From: JAVBQJ01 sp031549115 | Lineage (GTDB): Bacteria > Verrucomicrobiota > Lentisphaeria > Victivallales > Victivallaceae | NCBI GenBank assembly: GCA_031549115.1 | Contig: JAVBQJ010000056.1 | Span: forward strand, 1-64,000 | Reading direction: 5' to 3' | Length of the DNA: 64,000 bases | In this document: positions 49,889 to 58,394 of the stretch, in pieces | How the letters are laid out: the number at the start of each line of letters is the position of its first letter | How positions within the stretch are numbered: the stretch's first letter is position 1 | Made by a program: the position numbers and the translations under genes | Notes under the pieces: model-generated | Databases searched by the model: none | The model's input: only the letters and a program-made list of their open reading frames with translations | What the model was told of the DNA's origin: nothing

Positions 49889-50802
49889 GGATTGCTCTCT
49901 CCTGTAATGTTCCGGCGCGCATAATCCGGATATTGACGATCCAGCACGAAACATCCGGTGACTTCGACACCGGCATTTCGCAGCGCGTCCAGCAGTTCCG
50001 GGCACCGGTTGTCGCGGACCCAGTTTGAAATCAGCACCGGGGCTCCGCGCCTTGCGGCATAAGCGGCAAGGTCATCCGGATTGCGGAAGCCTTCCCCGGT
50101 TGTCGTTTGATAAAATGGCCGGCCATTGCGTTCCTGAATCAGCACCGGCAGCTCCGCCGGATGCGGCGACGGCGCGTTCGCCGCGATTTCAGCGACGGTT
50201 GTCCGCCCGCGCCAGCTGTCCACACGCGCTTTGAAATATTCCCAGCCGTCGCGTTCCAATATCCGGTGCGGACAGTACTTGCCGCTCCAATCCTGATGCA
50301 TACGCAGTGCCGCCGTCGGCAGGTCGTACTTGTCCAGCAGCCAGGCGGCCAGCCGGGCGGCGTTTTCTTCACTGCGGTAATAGCGCTCCGGATGTTCTTC
50401 CCGCCACTGGCTGCGGCAGATTTCGATGCCGATGCTGCGGGTGTTGCCCGGGCCTGAGCCGTCTCCGGCATGCCAGCCGGCATAATGCAGCGGCAGAATC
50501 TGAACGGCCTCATTTTCGTCTACCGCGAAGTGGAAACTCACCGGCACGCCATCGTTGCGGGAATTCACCCGGTCGCGCTCCTGGCGCGCGGTAAACGGTT
50601 CCGCCGTGTTGTGAATGGTGATGTAATCGACGGATTCGAATTCCGGAGCCAACTTCAGTTCCCGATTGTAATCCGTCCACTCGATCAGGGCCGAACGACA
50701 GGAGAGCGGCGCTTCCCGGCCTCCGGAACCGGAGGTCGCGCACCCGGTCAGGAACAACAGACATAGCGGCAATACCATCCCAAATGTGCGGCGCTTTTTC
50801 AT
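49885..50802 (-). CDS. N-acetylmuramoyl-L-alanine amidase, lipoprotein
   Basis: A 305-residue lipoprotein: signal M-K-K-R-R-T-F-G-M-V-L-P-L-C-L-L-F-L-T-G-C with C21 as the lipidated residue. The Amidase_2 domain has zinc ligands in I-T-I-H-N-T, and later M-H-Q-D-W-S-G-K-Y-C-P-H-R-I, with the W-H-A-G segment typical of the family. It removes the peptide from peptidoglycan muramic acid in the periplasm. A further ~90-residue C-terminal part is of unknown role. ATG 50802 behind GGGAGCAGGG is taken; GTG 50805 is next to it. The regulator gene overlaps its 3' end, which may place amidase expression under the same control. Confidence 0.87.
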   Translation of the reverse strand: MKKRRTFGMVLPLCLLFLTGCATSGSGGREAPLSCRSALIEWTDYNRELKLAPEFESVDYITIHNTAEPFTARQERDRVNSRNDGVPVSFHFAVDENEAVQILPLHYAGWHAGDGSGPGNTRSIGIEICRSQWREEHPERYYRSEENAARLAAWLLDKYDLPTAALRMHQDWSGKYCPHRILERDGWEYFKARVDSWRGRTTVAEIAANAPSPHPAELPVLIQERNGRPFYQTTTGEGFRNPDDLAAYAARRGAPVLISNWVRDNRCPELLDALRNAGVEVTGCFVLDRQYPDYARRNITGESNP

Positions 50803-50833
50803 CACCCTGCTCCCGATTTATCGAGCTTCCGTG

Positions 50834-51982
50834 TTATACCAATTCGCTTTCGATCAGCTTCCACAGCTGTTCGTGTTCGTCGGTCCATGGCTGTGGCCAG
50901 AGTTCGGCCAGCTTTTCCCGGATCGCCGCCGGACTGTCACCGTATTCGGCGATCGCCGCCAATGCCGCGCCGTGCGCGATCAACTGCGGCACCAGGCCCT
51001 GATTGCGAATCATCCGCATGGTGCCGATCACCCGGTCGTCCCACGACAGTTTGCGCGGCAGATCCCGGATGATCCGGCTGATCGCATCCTGCAAAAACGG
51101 GTTCGTCATCCGCACCAGCAGGTCGTCGGCGTAGGCGGCAAAACCCTTCGGCGTGAACAATTCATCCAGACCGGCGTATTTGCGGCACAGCGCCTGACCG
51201 CTTTCGTCGACAAAGGCATTGCGCGCCTGTTGCAGCAATTCCGTATCCGCGGCGAGATCGCTCATCAGCGTCTTGCCCGCCGCCGCACCGTGAATCCCCA
51301 GCCAGAAGTGAATCGCATTGTGCCCGTACAACTTGGCTTCTTCGAACGGCAGGAGGTCGGACTTCACATACAGACCGGCAACCCGGCGCTTTTCCACCTC
51401 CGGCACTGCCGAAATGTAAATCCGGTTGAACTGTTCCACCAAGTGGCCGCGGTCCGCCCCCGGCGCCAGCAGCGCATAGCCTCGCGTTTCGCATTCCGCC
51501 GCCGGCATCACCCCCGACATCTTGCCCACCACCGTATTCAAATAGTAGGTGTGCGCAAATTCCTCGCCGATTGCCTCCGCCAGCGCTTCTGCCGCGTGAT
51601 TGTGGTTTTCCGCCGTATAAACCAGACGTAAATTCCCCGGCGTCCGCCGGAAGCCTTCGCGCAGCCAGTCTTTGGCGTATTGGAAAAATTTGATGCTCGG
51701 CAGCGCCGTCGCGATTTCCGTGGCCTCTGCCGCCGCCGCCACCAATTTTTCGCGCTCCGCCGGGTCATTCGGGTTGTATACCTCGACATTCGGATAGGTC
51801 TCCTGGTACACCCGGTCCGCCGCCGCAATGTTGATCGTAATCGACCCCGCCGCGTGCACCGCCTGCCGCAGTTTGTCATCCACCTCGGCAATCACAATCC
51901 GGTTCATCCCTCCCGCTGCCGCTCCCGCAATGAAAATCCCCGTCTGGATCGGTCCCATCCCAATTCCCAAAAATGTACTCAT
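50834..51982 (-). CDS. polyol (mannitol/mannitol-1-phosphate) dehydrogenase family protein
   Basis: A 382-residue NAD-dependent oxidoreductase. The N-terminus G-I-G-M-G-P-I-Q-T-G-I-F is a Rossmann glycine motif in the mannitol-dehydrogenase family form; later K-L-Y-G-H-N-A-I-H-F-W-L-G carries the K/N/H set typical of the active site (Lys, Asn, His). It oxidises a sugar alcohol or its phosphate. AAGGAAACG precedes ATG 51982, and structured repeat copy B ends 53 bp upstream of it in the same relative orientation as copy A at the ceramidase-like gene. It lies upstream of the amidase gene with a 31-bp gap. Confidence 0.82.
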   Translation of the reverse strand: MSTFLGIGMGPIQTGIFIAGAAAGGMNRIVIAEVDDKLRQAVHAAGSITINIAAADRVYQETYPNVEVYNPNDPAEREKLVAAAAEATEIATALPSIKFFQYAKDWLREGFRRTPGNLRLVYTAENHNHAAEALAEAIGEEFAHTYYLNTVVGKMSGVMPAAECETRGYALLAPGADRGHLVEQFNRIYISAVPEVEKRRVAGLYVKSDLLPFEEAKLYGHNAIHFWLGIHGAAAGKTLMSDLAADTELLQQARNAFVDESGQALCRKYAGLDELFTPKGFAAYADDLLVRMTNPFLQDAISRIIRDLPRKLSWDDRVIGTMRMIRNQGLVPQLIAHGAALAAIAEYGDSPAAIREKLAELWPQPWTDEHEQLWKLIESELV

Positions 51983-52035
51983 CGTTTCCTTATCCTTAAA
52001 TTTTAGTTGTCGTTCTATTCCACGGGTATGGCAAG

Positions 52036-52385
52036 TGTGCCGATTGCCACGGTGGATTCGGGGCCGCATTGCGCCCCGGCAAACGCGGGGGCCCCGCCCC
52101 TCCAAACCCCGATTGCTCAGCCGCTCGGCTTCACGTTTTTGCCGCCACCGGGCGGCAAAAACTCCGTTCGCTGCTCACTCCCTGCCGGTCGTTCGGACGC
52201 GACCCCCTCAGCGCGCCTTAGGCGCGCCGTTCGCCGGGGGAGGCTCCGTGCCGCGCTCCTTGGCGCGAGCTTCGCTGCGCCAATTCCTAGCGGCACGGTC
52301 GCGCCTGACCGGCGCTCCCCTGTACGCGCTCACGAGTGAGTGGCACCGCAGAGGAGGCGCGATAACGGTCGAATCATGCCGAGTC
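52036..52385 (-). repeat. ~350-bp structured repeat, copy B (inverted)
   Basis: Read on the minus strand it aligns with copy A (46171-46527) from GACTCGGCATGATTCGACC to the end GCAATCGGCACA. The fourth stem is CGCGCC/GGCGCG (52212-52226) where A has TGCGGC/GCCGCA; the T-A to C-G and G-C to C-G changes keep pairing. The 12-bp palindrome GTTTTTGCCGCC is at 52135-52162. The first stem has one G-U in place of G-C. It lies just upstream of the minus-strand dehydrogenase gene. Confidence 0.75.
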
Positions 52386-52581
52386 TCGCAGTCGCCTACC
52401 ATTGCATATCCAAGGCGGTTGGACCGACGACAGGCGTGGGTCCTCGCAGGGGTAGCAGGGGACGATGGCGAATCGGCCCCGGAGGTGCTCGTCTGCTGTG
52501 GCCGGCAGTTGGGGCGGCTCTGTGGTGGTCTGGCCGGTTTGATGCGGCAACCAACGATCCCCCTGTCCAAAAGGTCGCGAA

Positions 52582-52659
52582 AGATGCCAAAGGCATCTGG
52601 AGCAGAGGTGCAGGGTCCTGTGACCCTGCCGAGGGGTGTGGGGGCGAGAAGCCCCCACA
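52582..52659 (-). repeat. three consecutive perfect hairpins downstream of pilT
   Basis: AGATGCC/GGCATCT (52582-52598), GCAGGGTC/GACCCTGC (52610-52629) and TGTGGGGGC/GCCCCCACA (52637-52659). The last, nearest to the pilT 3' end, could act as a terminator or as a barrier to 3' exonucleases; none has a clean T-run. The rest of 52386-52684 holds no gene I can support. Confidence 0.5.
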
Positions 52660-52684
52660 TTCTTCCTTCACTGCCGCCCGCCTG

Positions 52685-53782
52685 CTACTTCCTGCGTGTC
52701 TGTTCCTCGAGCGCTTCGCGCAATTCCTTGATTTTGGCACGGACGCCGTCCTGGTCCTGGGCCATGTTGATACATTCTTCGTAGCTGATCAGGCCGCGCA
52801 TGTGCAAATCGACGAGGTGGGTGTCGAGCGTGAACATTCCGTATTTTGCGCCGGTTTGCAGTTCGGAGGTGATACGGAAGGTTTTGTTGTCGCGGATCAG
52901 CGCCTGAATGGACGGTGTCGTCACCATGATTTCGAAACCGGCTACCCGGCCGGGTTTGTCGCAGCGGGGCATCAGCACCTGGGAGATTACCGCGACCAGC
53001 GATGCCGCCAGCTGGGTACGCACCATCGCCTGCTGGTTGGTCGGGAACGCGTCGACGATACGGTCCACCGTGCGTGCCGCCCCGGTGGTGTGCAGGGTAC
53101 TGAACACCAAGTGCCCGGTTTCGGCGGCGGTTACGGCGGCCTCGATGGTTTCGAGGTCGCGCATTTCCCCTACCAGAATGATATCGGGGTCTTGGCGCAA
53201 CGCCCGGCGCAATGCTTCCTTGAAGCTGGTGGTATCCGAGCCGACTTCCCGCTGGATCACCATGCTGCGCTTATGGTTGTGATAGAATTCGATCGGGTCT
53301 TCGACCGTGATGATGTGACAGGCGCGCTCTTCGTTGATGATATTGAGCATCGATGCCAGCGTGGTCGATTTCCCCGAACCGGTCGGGCCGGTCACCAGGA
53401 CCAGGCCGCGCGGCCGGTACAACAGGTCCTTGACGCTTTCCGGCAGACCGATCTGTTCGAACGTCAGCAATTTATTCGGAATCTGACGCAGCACCGTACC
53501 GAACGAACCCTTCTGTTTGAATGAACTTACGCGGAAACGGGCCTTATCGGCAAAGCCGAAGCCGAAGTCCGCGGTACCGGATTCCTGAATCTGCTGCAGA
53601 TGGGTATCCGATATGATCGCCTTGATCAGGCGCTCGGTGTCCGCCGGTGTCAATGCCGGCAAATCCAGCGGCGTCATTTCGCCATGCATACGCACCATCG
53701 GCGGTGCGCCGACTTCAATGTGCAAGTCACTGCACCCTTCGTCGACCACGAGCTGCAGCAGCTCGGCCATTTCAACTGCCAT
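52685..53782 (-). CDS. pilT: PilT-like retraction ATPase
   Basis: A 365-residue hexameric ATPase of type IV pilus retraction. Walker A is G-P-T-G-S-G-K-S-T at ~132-140, followed by the Asp box (I-I-T-V-E-D-P-I-E), the Walker B region (I-I-L-V-G-E-M-R-D-L-E-T) and the His box (H-L-V-F-S-T-L-H-T-T). ATG 53782 (MAVEMAELLQ) is used, as the AIRNLRA-like equivalents then lie at normal positions. It is the last gene of the pilB-pilB-pilT run, 29 bp after the preceding stop. It may serve pili or a type II-like export system that uses the pseudopilin at 20.2 kb; no retraction-specific feature beyond the family match is seen. Confidence 0.9.
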   Translation of the reverse strand: MAVEMAELLQLVVDEGCSDLHIEVGAPPMVRMHGEMTPLDLPALTPADTERLIKAIISDTHLQQIQESGTADFGFGFADKARFRVSSFKQKGSFGTVLRQIPNKLLTFEQIGLPESVKDLLYRPRGLVLVTGPTGSGKSTTLASMLNIINEERACHIITVEDPIEFYHNHKRSMVIQREVGSDTTSFKEALRRALRQDPDIILVGEMRDLETIEAAVTAAETGHLVFSTLHTTGAARTVDRIVDAFPTNQQAMVRTQLAASLVAVISQVLMPRCDKPGRVAGFEIMVTTPSIQALIRDNKTFRITSELQTGAKYGMFTLDTHLVDLHMRGLISYEECINMAQDQDGVRAKIKELREALEEQTRRK

Positions 53783-53811
53783 AGAATAACCTCTTCCGTT
53801 TGCAGAATTGA

Positions 53812-55503
53812 TCAACGAGTGTAACGCAACACTTCATCGACCGTCGTTTCGCCATTTAAAATCGCCATTAAACCGTCTTCGCGAATGGTCCGCATTCCCA
53901 GTTCGCGCGCTTTTTCCCGCAACGCCACCGTCGGCGCGTTGTCGTAAATCATATCGATGATCGGCGGGGTGATGGTCAGGAGCTCGGTGATCGCTTTCCG
54001 GCCCCTGTAGCCGGTACCGCTGCAGACCGAACAGCCCTTGCCGTAAAAGAACTTGACGTCGCCGATATCGGCGCGTTCGATTCCGAGCCGGTACAACTCT
54101 TCTTCGTTGGGAATATAAGCGGTCTTGCAGTTCCAGCATACCCGCCGGATCAACCGCTGTCCGAGGACGCCGACCAAGCTGGAGCAGATCAGGAACGGTT
54201 CGATGCCCATATCCACCAGACGGGTGATCGTACTGGCCGCGTCGTTGGTATGCAGGGTGCTGAACACGAAGTGTCCGGTCAGCGACGCTTCGATCGCGAT
54301 CTGCGCGGTTTCGAAGTCGCGGATTTCCCCCACCATGATCCGGTCGGGGTCCTGACGCAAGAATGCGCGCAAGGCCCGGTGAAAGGTCATGTTGACCGCG
54401 TTGTTCACCGGCACCTGAATGATCCCTTCGATTTCATATTCGACCGGGTCCTCGGCGGTCAGGAGCTTGTCTTCAATGGTGTTGATTTCGCGCAGACAGC
54501 TGTACAGGGTCGTGGTTTTTCCGGAACCGGTCGGACCGGTCACCAGGAGAATTCCGTTGGGCAGGTGGATCATTTCACGCAGCTTGTCTATGAGATCCTG
54601 GCCTAAGCCCAAAGCTTCGAGTTCGAGGTTTACCACCGAACGGTCGAGTACGCGGAGCACCACCGACTCGCCGTAGGTGGTCGGCAGACACGATACACGC
54701 AAGTCCACCGGGCGGCCGCTGACCTTCAACTGAATACGTCCGTCCTGCGGGACGCGGCGTTCGGAGATGTTCAAGCCGGACATGATTTTGATACGGCTGG
54801 TGATCGGCAGCGACAGGCTCTTCGGCGGCGCCGGCATTTCGTACAGCGCTCCGTCCACGCGGTAGCGGATGCGGTAGCCGCGCTCGAACGGTTCGAAGTG
54901 AATGTCACTGGCCTTGTCCTTGACGGCCTGTGTGATGATGACTTCGACGTATTTGACGATCGGCGCTTCGTTGGCGGCGTCTTCGGCATTGTCGCCCATC
55001 GACAGTGTGAGCTGCTTTTCCTGGCGCCGCATTTCCTCGATCACGTCGTGGATGTCCTCCTCGACATTGGGGTAATACTTCTCCAGCTCCACATCGAGCT
55101 CTTCGTCATCGATGACCAGCGGGCGCACGTCGCAGCCGAGCATGAAGCGCAGGTCGTCCGCCACCTGATAATTCAGCGGATTGCGCAGCGCCACGCTGAG
55201 AATGCCGTCCTCTTCGCTCACCGGTATCACGCCGTAACCGTGCGCGGTTTCCGGCGATACCTTTTTGATGATGTCCAGGGCGATGTCTTCGCGGTCGCGC
55301 AGCCGGACCACCTCGGTTCCGAGGTTGGCGGCGATCAACTGCAGCAGTTTGGATTTGGTAACCACGCCGTAATTGACCACAACTTCGTCGAACGGCTTGC
55401 CGGTGCGGTCGTGCTCATCGACCGCCTCCTGAATCAACTCCGGCGCATAACCGCCCTCGTTCAGCAGAATATCCCGTAAAATTTGGCTTTCATTGTCCAG
55501 CAT
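53812..55503 (-). CDS. pilB: GspE/PilB-type assembly ATPase (first copy)
   Basis: A 563-residue ATPase for pilus or type II pseudopilus assembly. The N-terminal ~170 residues are the GspE-II-like part; the ATPase core has V-T-G-P-T-G-S-G-K-T-T (Walker A, 321-331), the Asp box A-E-D-P-V-E-Y, the Walker B region I-M-V-G-E-I-R-D, and the His box H-F-V-F-S-T-L-H-T-N. Four cysteines, C456-x2-C459 and C491-x2-C494, form the zinc-binding site typical of this subfamily. ATG 55503 is 7 bp after the preceding stop. Together with a near neighbour of the same family it shows two assembly ATPases in a row. Confidence 0.9.
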   Translation of the reverse strand: MLDNESQILRDILLNEGGYAPELIQEAVDEHDRTGKPFDEVVVNYGVVTKSKLLQLIAANLGTEVVRLRDREDIALDIIKKVSPETAHGYGVIPVSEEDGILSVALRNPLNYQVADDLRFMLGCDVRPLVIDDEELDVELEKYYPNVEEDIHDVIEEMRRQEKQLTLSMGDNAEDAANEAPIVKYVEVIITQAVKDKASDIHFEPFERGYRIRYRVDGALYEMPAPPKSLSLPITSRIKIMSGLNISERRVPQDGRIQLKVSGRPVDLRVSCLPTTYGESVVLRVLDRSVVNLELEALGLGQDLIDKLREMIHLPNGILLVTGPTGSGKTTTLYSCLREINTIEDKLLTAEDPVEYEIEGIIQVPVNNAVNMTFHRALRAFLRQDPDRIMVGEIRDFETAQIAIEASLTGHFVFSTLHTNDAASTITRLVDMGIEPFLICSSLVGVLGQRLIRRVCWNCKTAYIPNEEELYRLGIERADIGDVKFFYGKGCSVCSGTGYRGRKAITELLTITPPIIDMIYDNAPTVALREKARELGMRTIREDGLMAILNGETTVDEVLRYTR

Positions 55504-55510
55504 GGTTGTT

Positions 55511-57229
55511 CTACTCCTGATCCATCATCGTTACGCGGATTACTTCGTCGAGAGTGGAGGTCCCGGCTTCGGCTTTGCGGATGGCGTCGTCGCGCAGGGA
55601 GCGCATCCCGCCGCGCCGCGCCGCTTCACGGATCACGCCGGTCGGTGAATTCTTGAACACCAGCGAGGCGATGTCTTCGGAGACCTCGAAAATTTCATAA
55701 ATACCGATCCGGCCCTTGTAGCCGGTGCCGTTGCAGCGTTTGCACCCGGTGCCCTGGTAGAACTTGTGATTGGCCAGATATTCATCGGAGAGTCCCAGCA
55801 TCTTGACTTCCATCTTGTTCGGCTTGTGCTCGACCAGACACTCTTTGCAGACCCGGCGCAGCAGCCGCTGCGCCATTACCGCCCGCAGCGAACTGGCCAC
55901 CAGGAACGGTTTCACTCCCATATCCACCAGACGGGCAATCGCTCCCGGCGCGTCGTTGGTGTGCAAGGTACTGAATACCAAGTGCCCGGTGAGCGCCGCT
56001 TCAATTGCGATTTCGGCGGTTTCCAAATCTCGAATTTCACCGATCATGATGATGTTCGGCGCCTGGCGCAGCATCGACCGCAGCGCGGTGGCAAAGGTCA
56101 GGTTGACTTCGCGCAACACCTGTACCTGGTTGATGCCGTCGAGCTGGTATTCGACCGGGTCCTCGACGGTGATGATCTTGCGCGCGGTGGTGTTGATCGA
56201 GTTCAGGAACGCGTACAAGCTGGTGGTTTTCCCGGAACCGGTCGGACCGGTCACCAGGAAAATGCCATCCGGAAACGAAATGATCCGGGTCACGATTTCC
56301 AGGTCGTCGGCATAAAAGCCGAGGCGCGGGATATCCAGCTGGATACTGGCCTTGTCCAGAATACGCATGACGATACTTTCACCGTGCACCGTCGGAACCG
56401 ACGATACACGCAGGTCGATCTCGACATTGTCCAGGCGCATCTGGATGCGTCCGTCCTGCGGGATGCGTTTTTCGGTGATATCCAGCCGCGCCATGATCTT
56501 GAGACGGCTGGTCAGGTTCGGCTGCATGTATTTGGGCGGCCCCTCCATTTCCTTGAGCGCGCCGTCGATACGGTAACGGATGCGGTAACGCTTCTCCATC
56601 GGTTCGAGGTGAATATCGCTCGCCCGCATCTTGTAGGCGTCGGTGATGATCATCGTCACCAGCCGGATGATCGGAGCGTCATCGTCCTCGTGCCCGGTAA
56701 CTTCGTTGCCGTCGCCGATGTATTGGTTCAGCGCCGCCAGCGACGCGTCGCCGCCCATCTCGCCGATCAGCCGTTCGACGTTTTCCGCCAGTGTCCGATA
56801 GTGTTTGTCGATCAACCGTTCGATCTGGTGCTGCGGCGCGATGACGGCTTCGACGTCGGAGCCCAATAAATAACGCAGCGAATCGATGGTGCCCATGTTG
56901 GTCGGATCGCTCATCGCCACGGTCAGGATGTTGTTGTGCTTCATCACCGGGACGACGTTGTAGGAAACCACGACCTCCGGCGGCAGTGTTCCCAGCACTT
57001 CGGGCGGGATCTCGTAGGTAGTCAGATCCATCATTTCCAAGCCGTATTCCTGTGCCAGGAATGTTTGCAGATCCAGCTCGGAGATGTATTTCAAACTTTT
57101 GATGGCGTCGACGATATCCAGGCGGTTGCCGGAATCCTTGACGAACTTTTTCGCCTCATCCAGTTGCGCCTTGCTGAGCAATCCCTGCTCGGTCAGCAAA
57201 TAGATGATGTAATCATTGTCTCTAGCCAA
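55511..57229 (-). CDS. pilB: GspE/PilB-type assembly ATPase (second copy, TTG start)
   Basis: A 572-residue ATPase paralogous to its downstream neighbour. The start is TTG at 57229: AAGGAG stands six bases upstream and the protein then begins M-A-R-D-N-D-Y-I; earlier codons in this frame lie in the promoter. Walker A G-P-T-G-S-G-K-T-T is at ~328-336, with I-I-T-V-E-D-P-V-E-Y and M-I-G-E-I-R-D-L-E-T. The two cysteine pairs are C461/C464 and C496/C499. It is the first gene of the cluster behind its own promoter. Which of the two ATPases drives pili and which drives secretion cannot be told. Confidence 0.88.
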   Translation of the reverse strand: MARDNDYIIYLLTEQGLLSKAQLDEAKKFVKDSGNRLDIVDAIKSLKYISELDLQTFLAQEYGLEMMDLTTYEIPPEVLGTLPPEVVVSYNVVPVMKHNNILTVAMSDPTNMGTIDSLRYLLGSDVEAVIAPQHQIERLIDKHYRTLAENVERLIGEMGGDASLAALNQYIGDGNEVTGHEDDDAPIIRLVTMIITDAYKMRASDIHLEPMEKRYRIRYRIDGALKEMEGPPKYMQPNLTSRLKIMARLDITEKRIPQDGRIQMRLDNVEIDLRVSSVPTVHGESIVMRILDKASIQLDIPRLGFYADDLEIVTRIISFPDGIFLVTGPTGSGKTTSLYAFLNSINTTARKIITVEDPVEYQLDGINQVQVLREVNLTFATALRSMLRQAPNIIMIGEIRDLETAEIAIEAALTGHLVFSTLHTNDAPGAIARLVDMGVKPFLVASSLRAVMAQRLLRRVCKECLVEHKPNKMEVKMLGLSDEYLANHKFYQGTGCKRCNGTGYKGRIGIYEIFEVSEDIASLVFKNSPTGVIREAARRGGMRSLRDDAIRKAEAGTSTLDEVIRVTMMDQE

Positions 57230-57283
57230 GATCAGCTCCTTCCGATTTGATCGAGCGAATGTTAAACAATTCCATACTCCCGT

Positions 57284-57312
57284 AAAGTAATCACTTGGCA
57301 CGGGATTGTCAA
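57284..57312 (-). promoter_or_regulatory. promoter of the pilB-pilB-pilT cluster
   Basis: On the minus strand TTGACA (57312-57307) and TACTTT (57289-57284) are 17 bp apart, ending 54 bp upstream of the TTG start. It allows the ATPase genes to be transcribed apart from hisC. Confidence 0.55.
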
Positions 57313-57319
57313 GTTTTTT

Positions 57320-58390
57320 TCAAAACTTTTTTACATAACGCAGCCGGGTCAACTCCAATACCCGGTCCATTTCCGTATCTGTACCGACGCTGACGCGCAC
57401 GAAGCGTCCGGTGACCGGGCCCGGAAAATAACGCGTCACCACCGCGTTGGCGCGCAGATATTCGAACCATTCCCGCCCTTCGCCCGACGGCGGCATGGCA
57501 AAGACGAAGTTGGTTTGCGACGGCACCACATGAAATTCCAGCGCCCGCAGTTTCCGGATGAAGCGTTCGCGGGTGGCGACGATCTTCGCCGTCGTCGCCG
57601 CCAGATATTCGCGGTCGGAGAGCGCCGCCATCGCCAACTCCTGCGCCGGACGGTCGACGTTGTAGGAATCCTTGAGCTTCATCAACCCGTCGATCAATAC
57701 CGGATTGCCGACCACATAACCGAGGCGCAGGCCGGCCAAGGAATAGCTCTTCGACAGCGTTCGCGACACCAGGACATTGCTGTAGCGCTTCGCCAGTTCC
57801 ATGCAGTTGTCATCCGCGAAGTCCGCGTAGGCTTCGTCGAACAGTACCACGCCGTCGAACCGGCGGCAGAACTCCTCCATCTGCGCCAGCGGGAACGAAT
57901 TCCCGGTCGGCGCATTCGGGCGGGTCAGGATCGCCAGGTTGGAACCCGCCGCGCGGGTGATGTAATTGTCCGGCAATGCGAAGTCATGCCGGTCGTCCAG
58001 CGCCAGGCGCACCACCGGCGCCTCCTGCATCGCCGCCAGCGTCGGATACAACGAATAGGTCGGCTCGAAACACACCAGCGGCTGTCCCGGCGATGTGAAC
58101 GCGCGGAACACCAGCGTCAGGACGTCATCGGAGCCGTTGGCGGCCAGCACGTTGGCGCGGGTGACGCCGTGGATTTCGCCGATCAGGTCGCGCAGCCGGT
58201 CGGCCATCGGATTCGGATAACGCCGCAATTCGGTGTAATCGAGGGCGGCCAGCGCCGCCGCGACCCGCGGGGAGGGCGGATAGGGGTTTTCGTTGGTATT
58301 CAGTTTGATCAGGTTGTTCACCTGCGGTTGTTCGCCGGGAACGTAGCCGGACATCGCGTCCACTGCGCATCGGAAGTAGGATTTCGCCAT
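57320..58390 (-). CDS. hisC: histidinol-phosphate aminotransferase
   Basis: A 356-residue class-II-type PLP aminotransferase acting on imidazole acetol phosphate in histidine synthesis; the same family can act on aromatic keto acids. N-E-N-P-Y-P-P-S near residue 33, N-G-S-D-D at ~85, R-P-N-A-P-T-G at ~157, D-E-A-Y-A-D at ~185 and the PLP lysine K214 in S-R-T-L-S-K-S-Y-S-L-A-G-L-R-L-G are all present. It starts 4 bp after aroA, so they are one operon. Pairing with aroA fits a dual role in histidine and tyrosine/phenylalanine synthesis (inference). Confidence 0.9.
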   Translation of the reverse strand: MAKSYFRCAVDAMSGYVPGEQPQVNNLIKLNTNENPYPPSPRVAAALAALDYTELRRYPNPMADRLRDLIGEIHGVTRANVLAANGSDDVLTLVFRAFTSPGQPLVCFEPTYSLYPTLAAMQEAPVVRLALDDRHDFALPDNYITRAAGSNLAILTRPNAPTGNSFPLAQMEEFCRRFDGVVLFDEAYADFADDNCMELAKRYSNVLVSRTLSKSYSLAGLRLGYVVGNPVLIDGLMKLKDSYNVDRPAQELAMAALSDREYLAATTAKIVATRERFIRKLRALEFHVVPSQTNFVFAMPPSGEGREWFEYLRANAVVTRYFPGPVTGRFVRVSVGTDTEMDRVLELTRLRYVKKF

Positions 58391-58394
58391 TTTA

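Noticed and set aside
46171..52385. Composite transposon bounded by the two inverted repeats
   Set aside because: No transposase gene or IS-type terminal inverted repeats were found, and the genes between read as ordinary metabolism; the leader-RNA reading fits the placement better.
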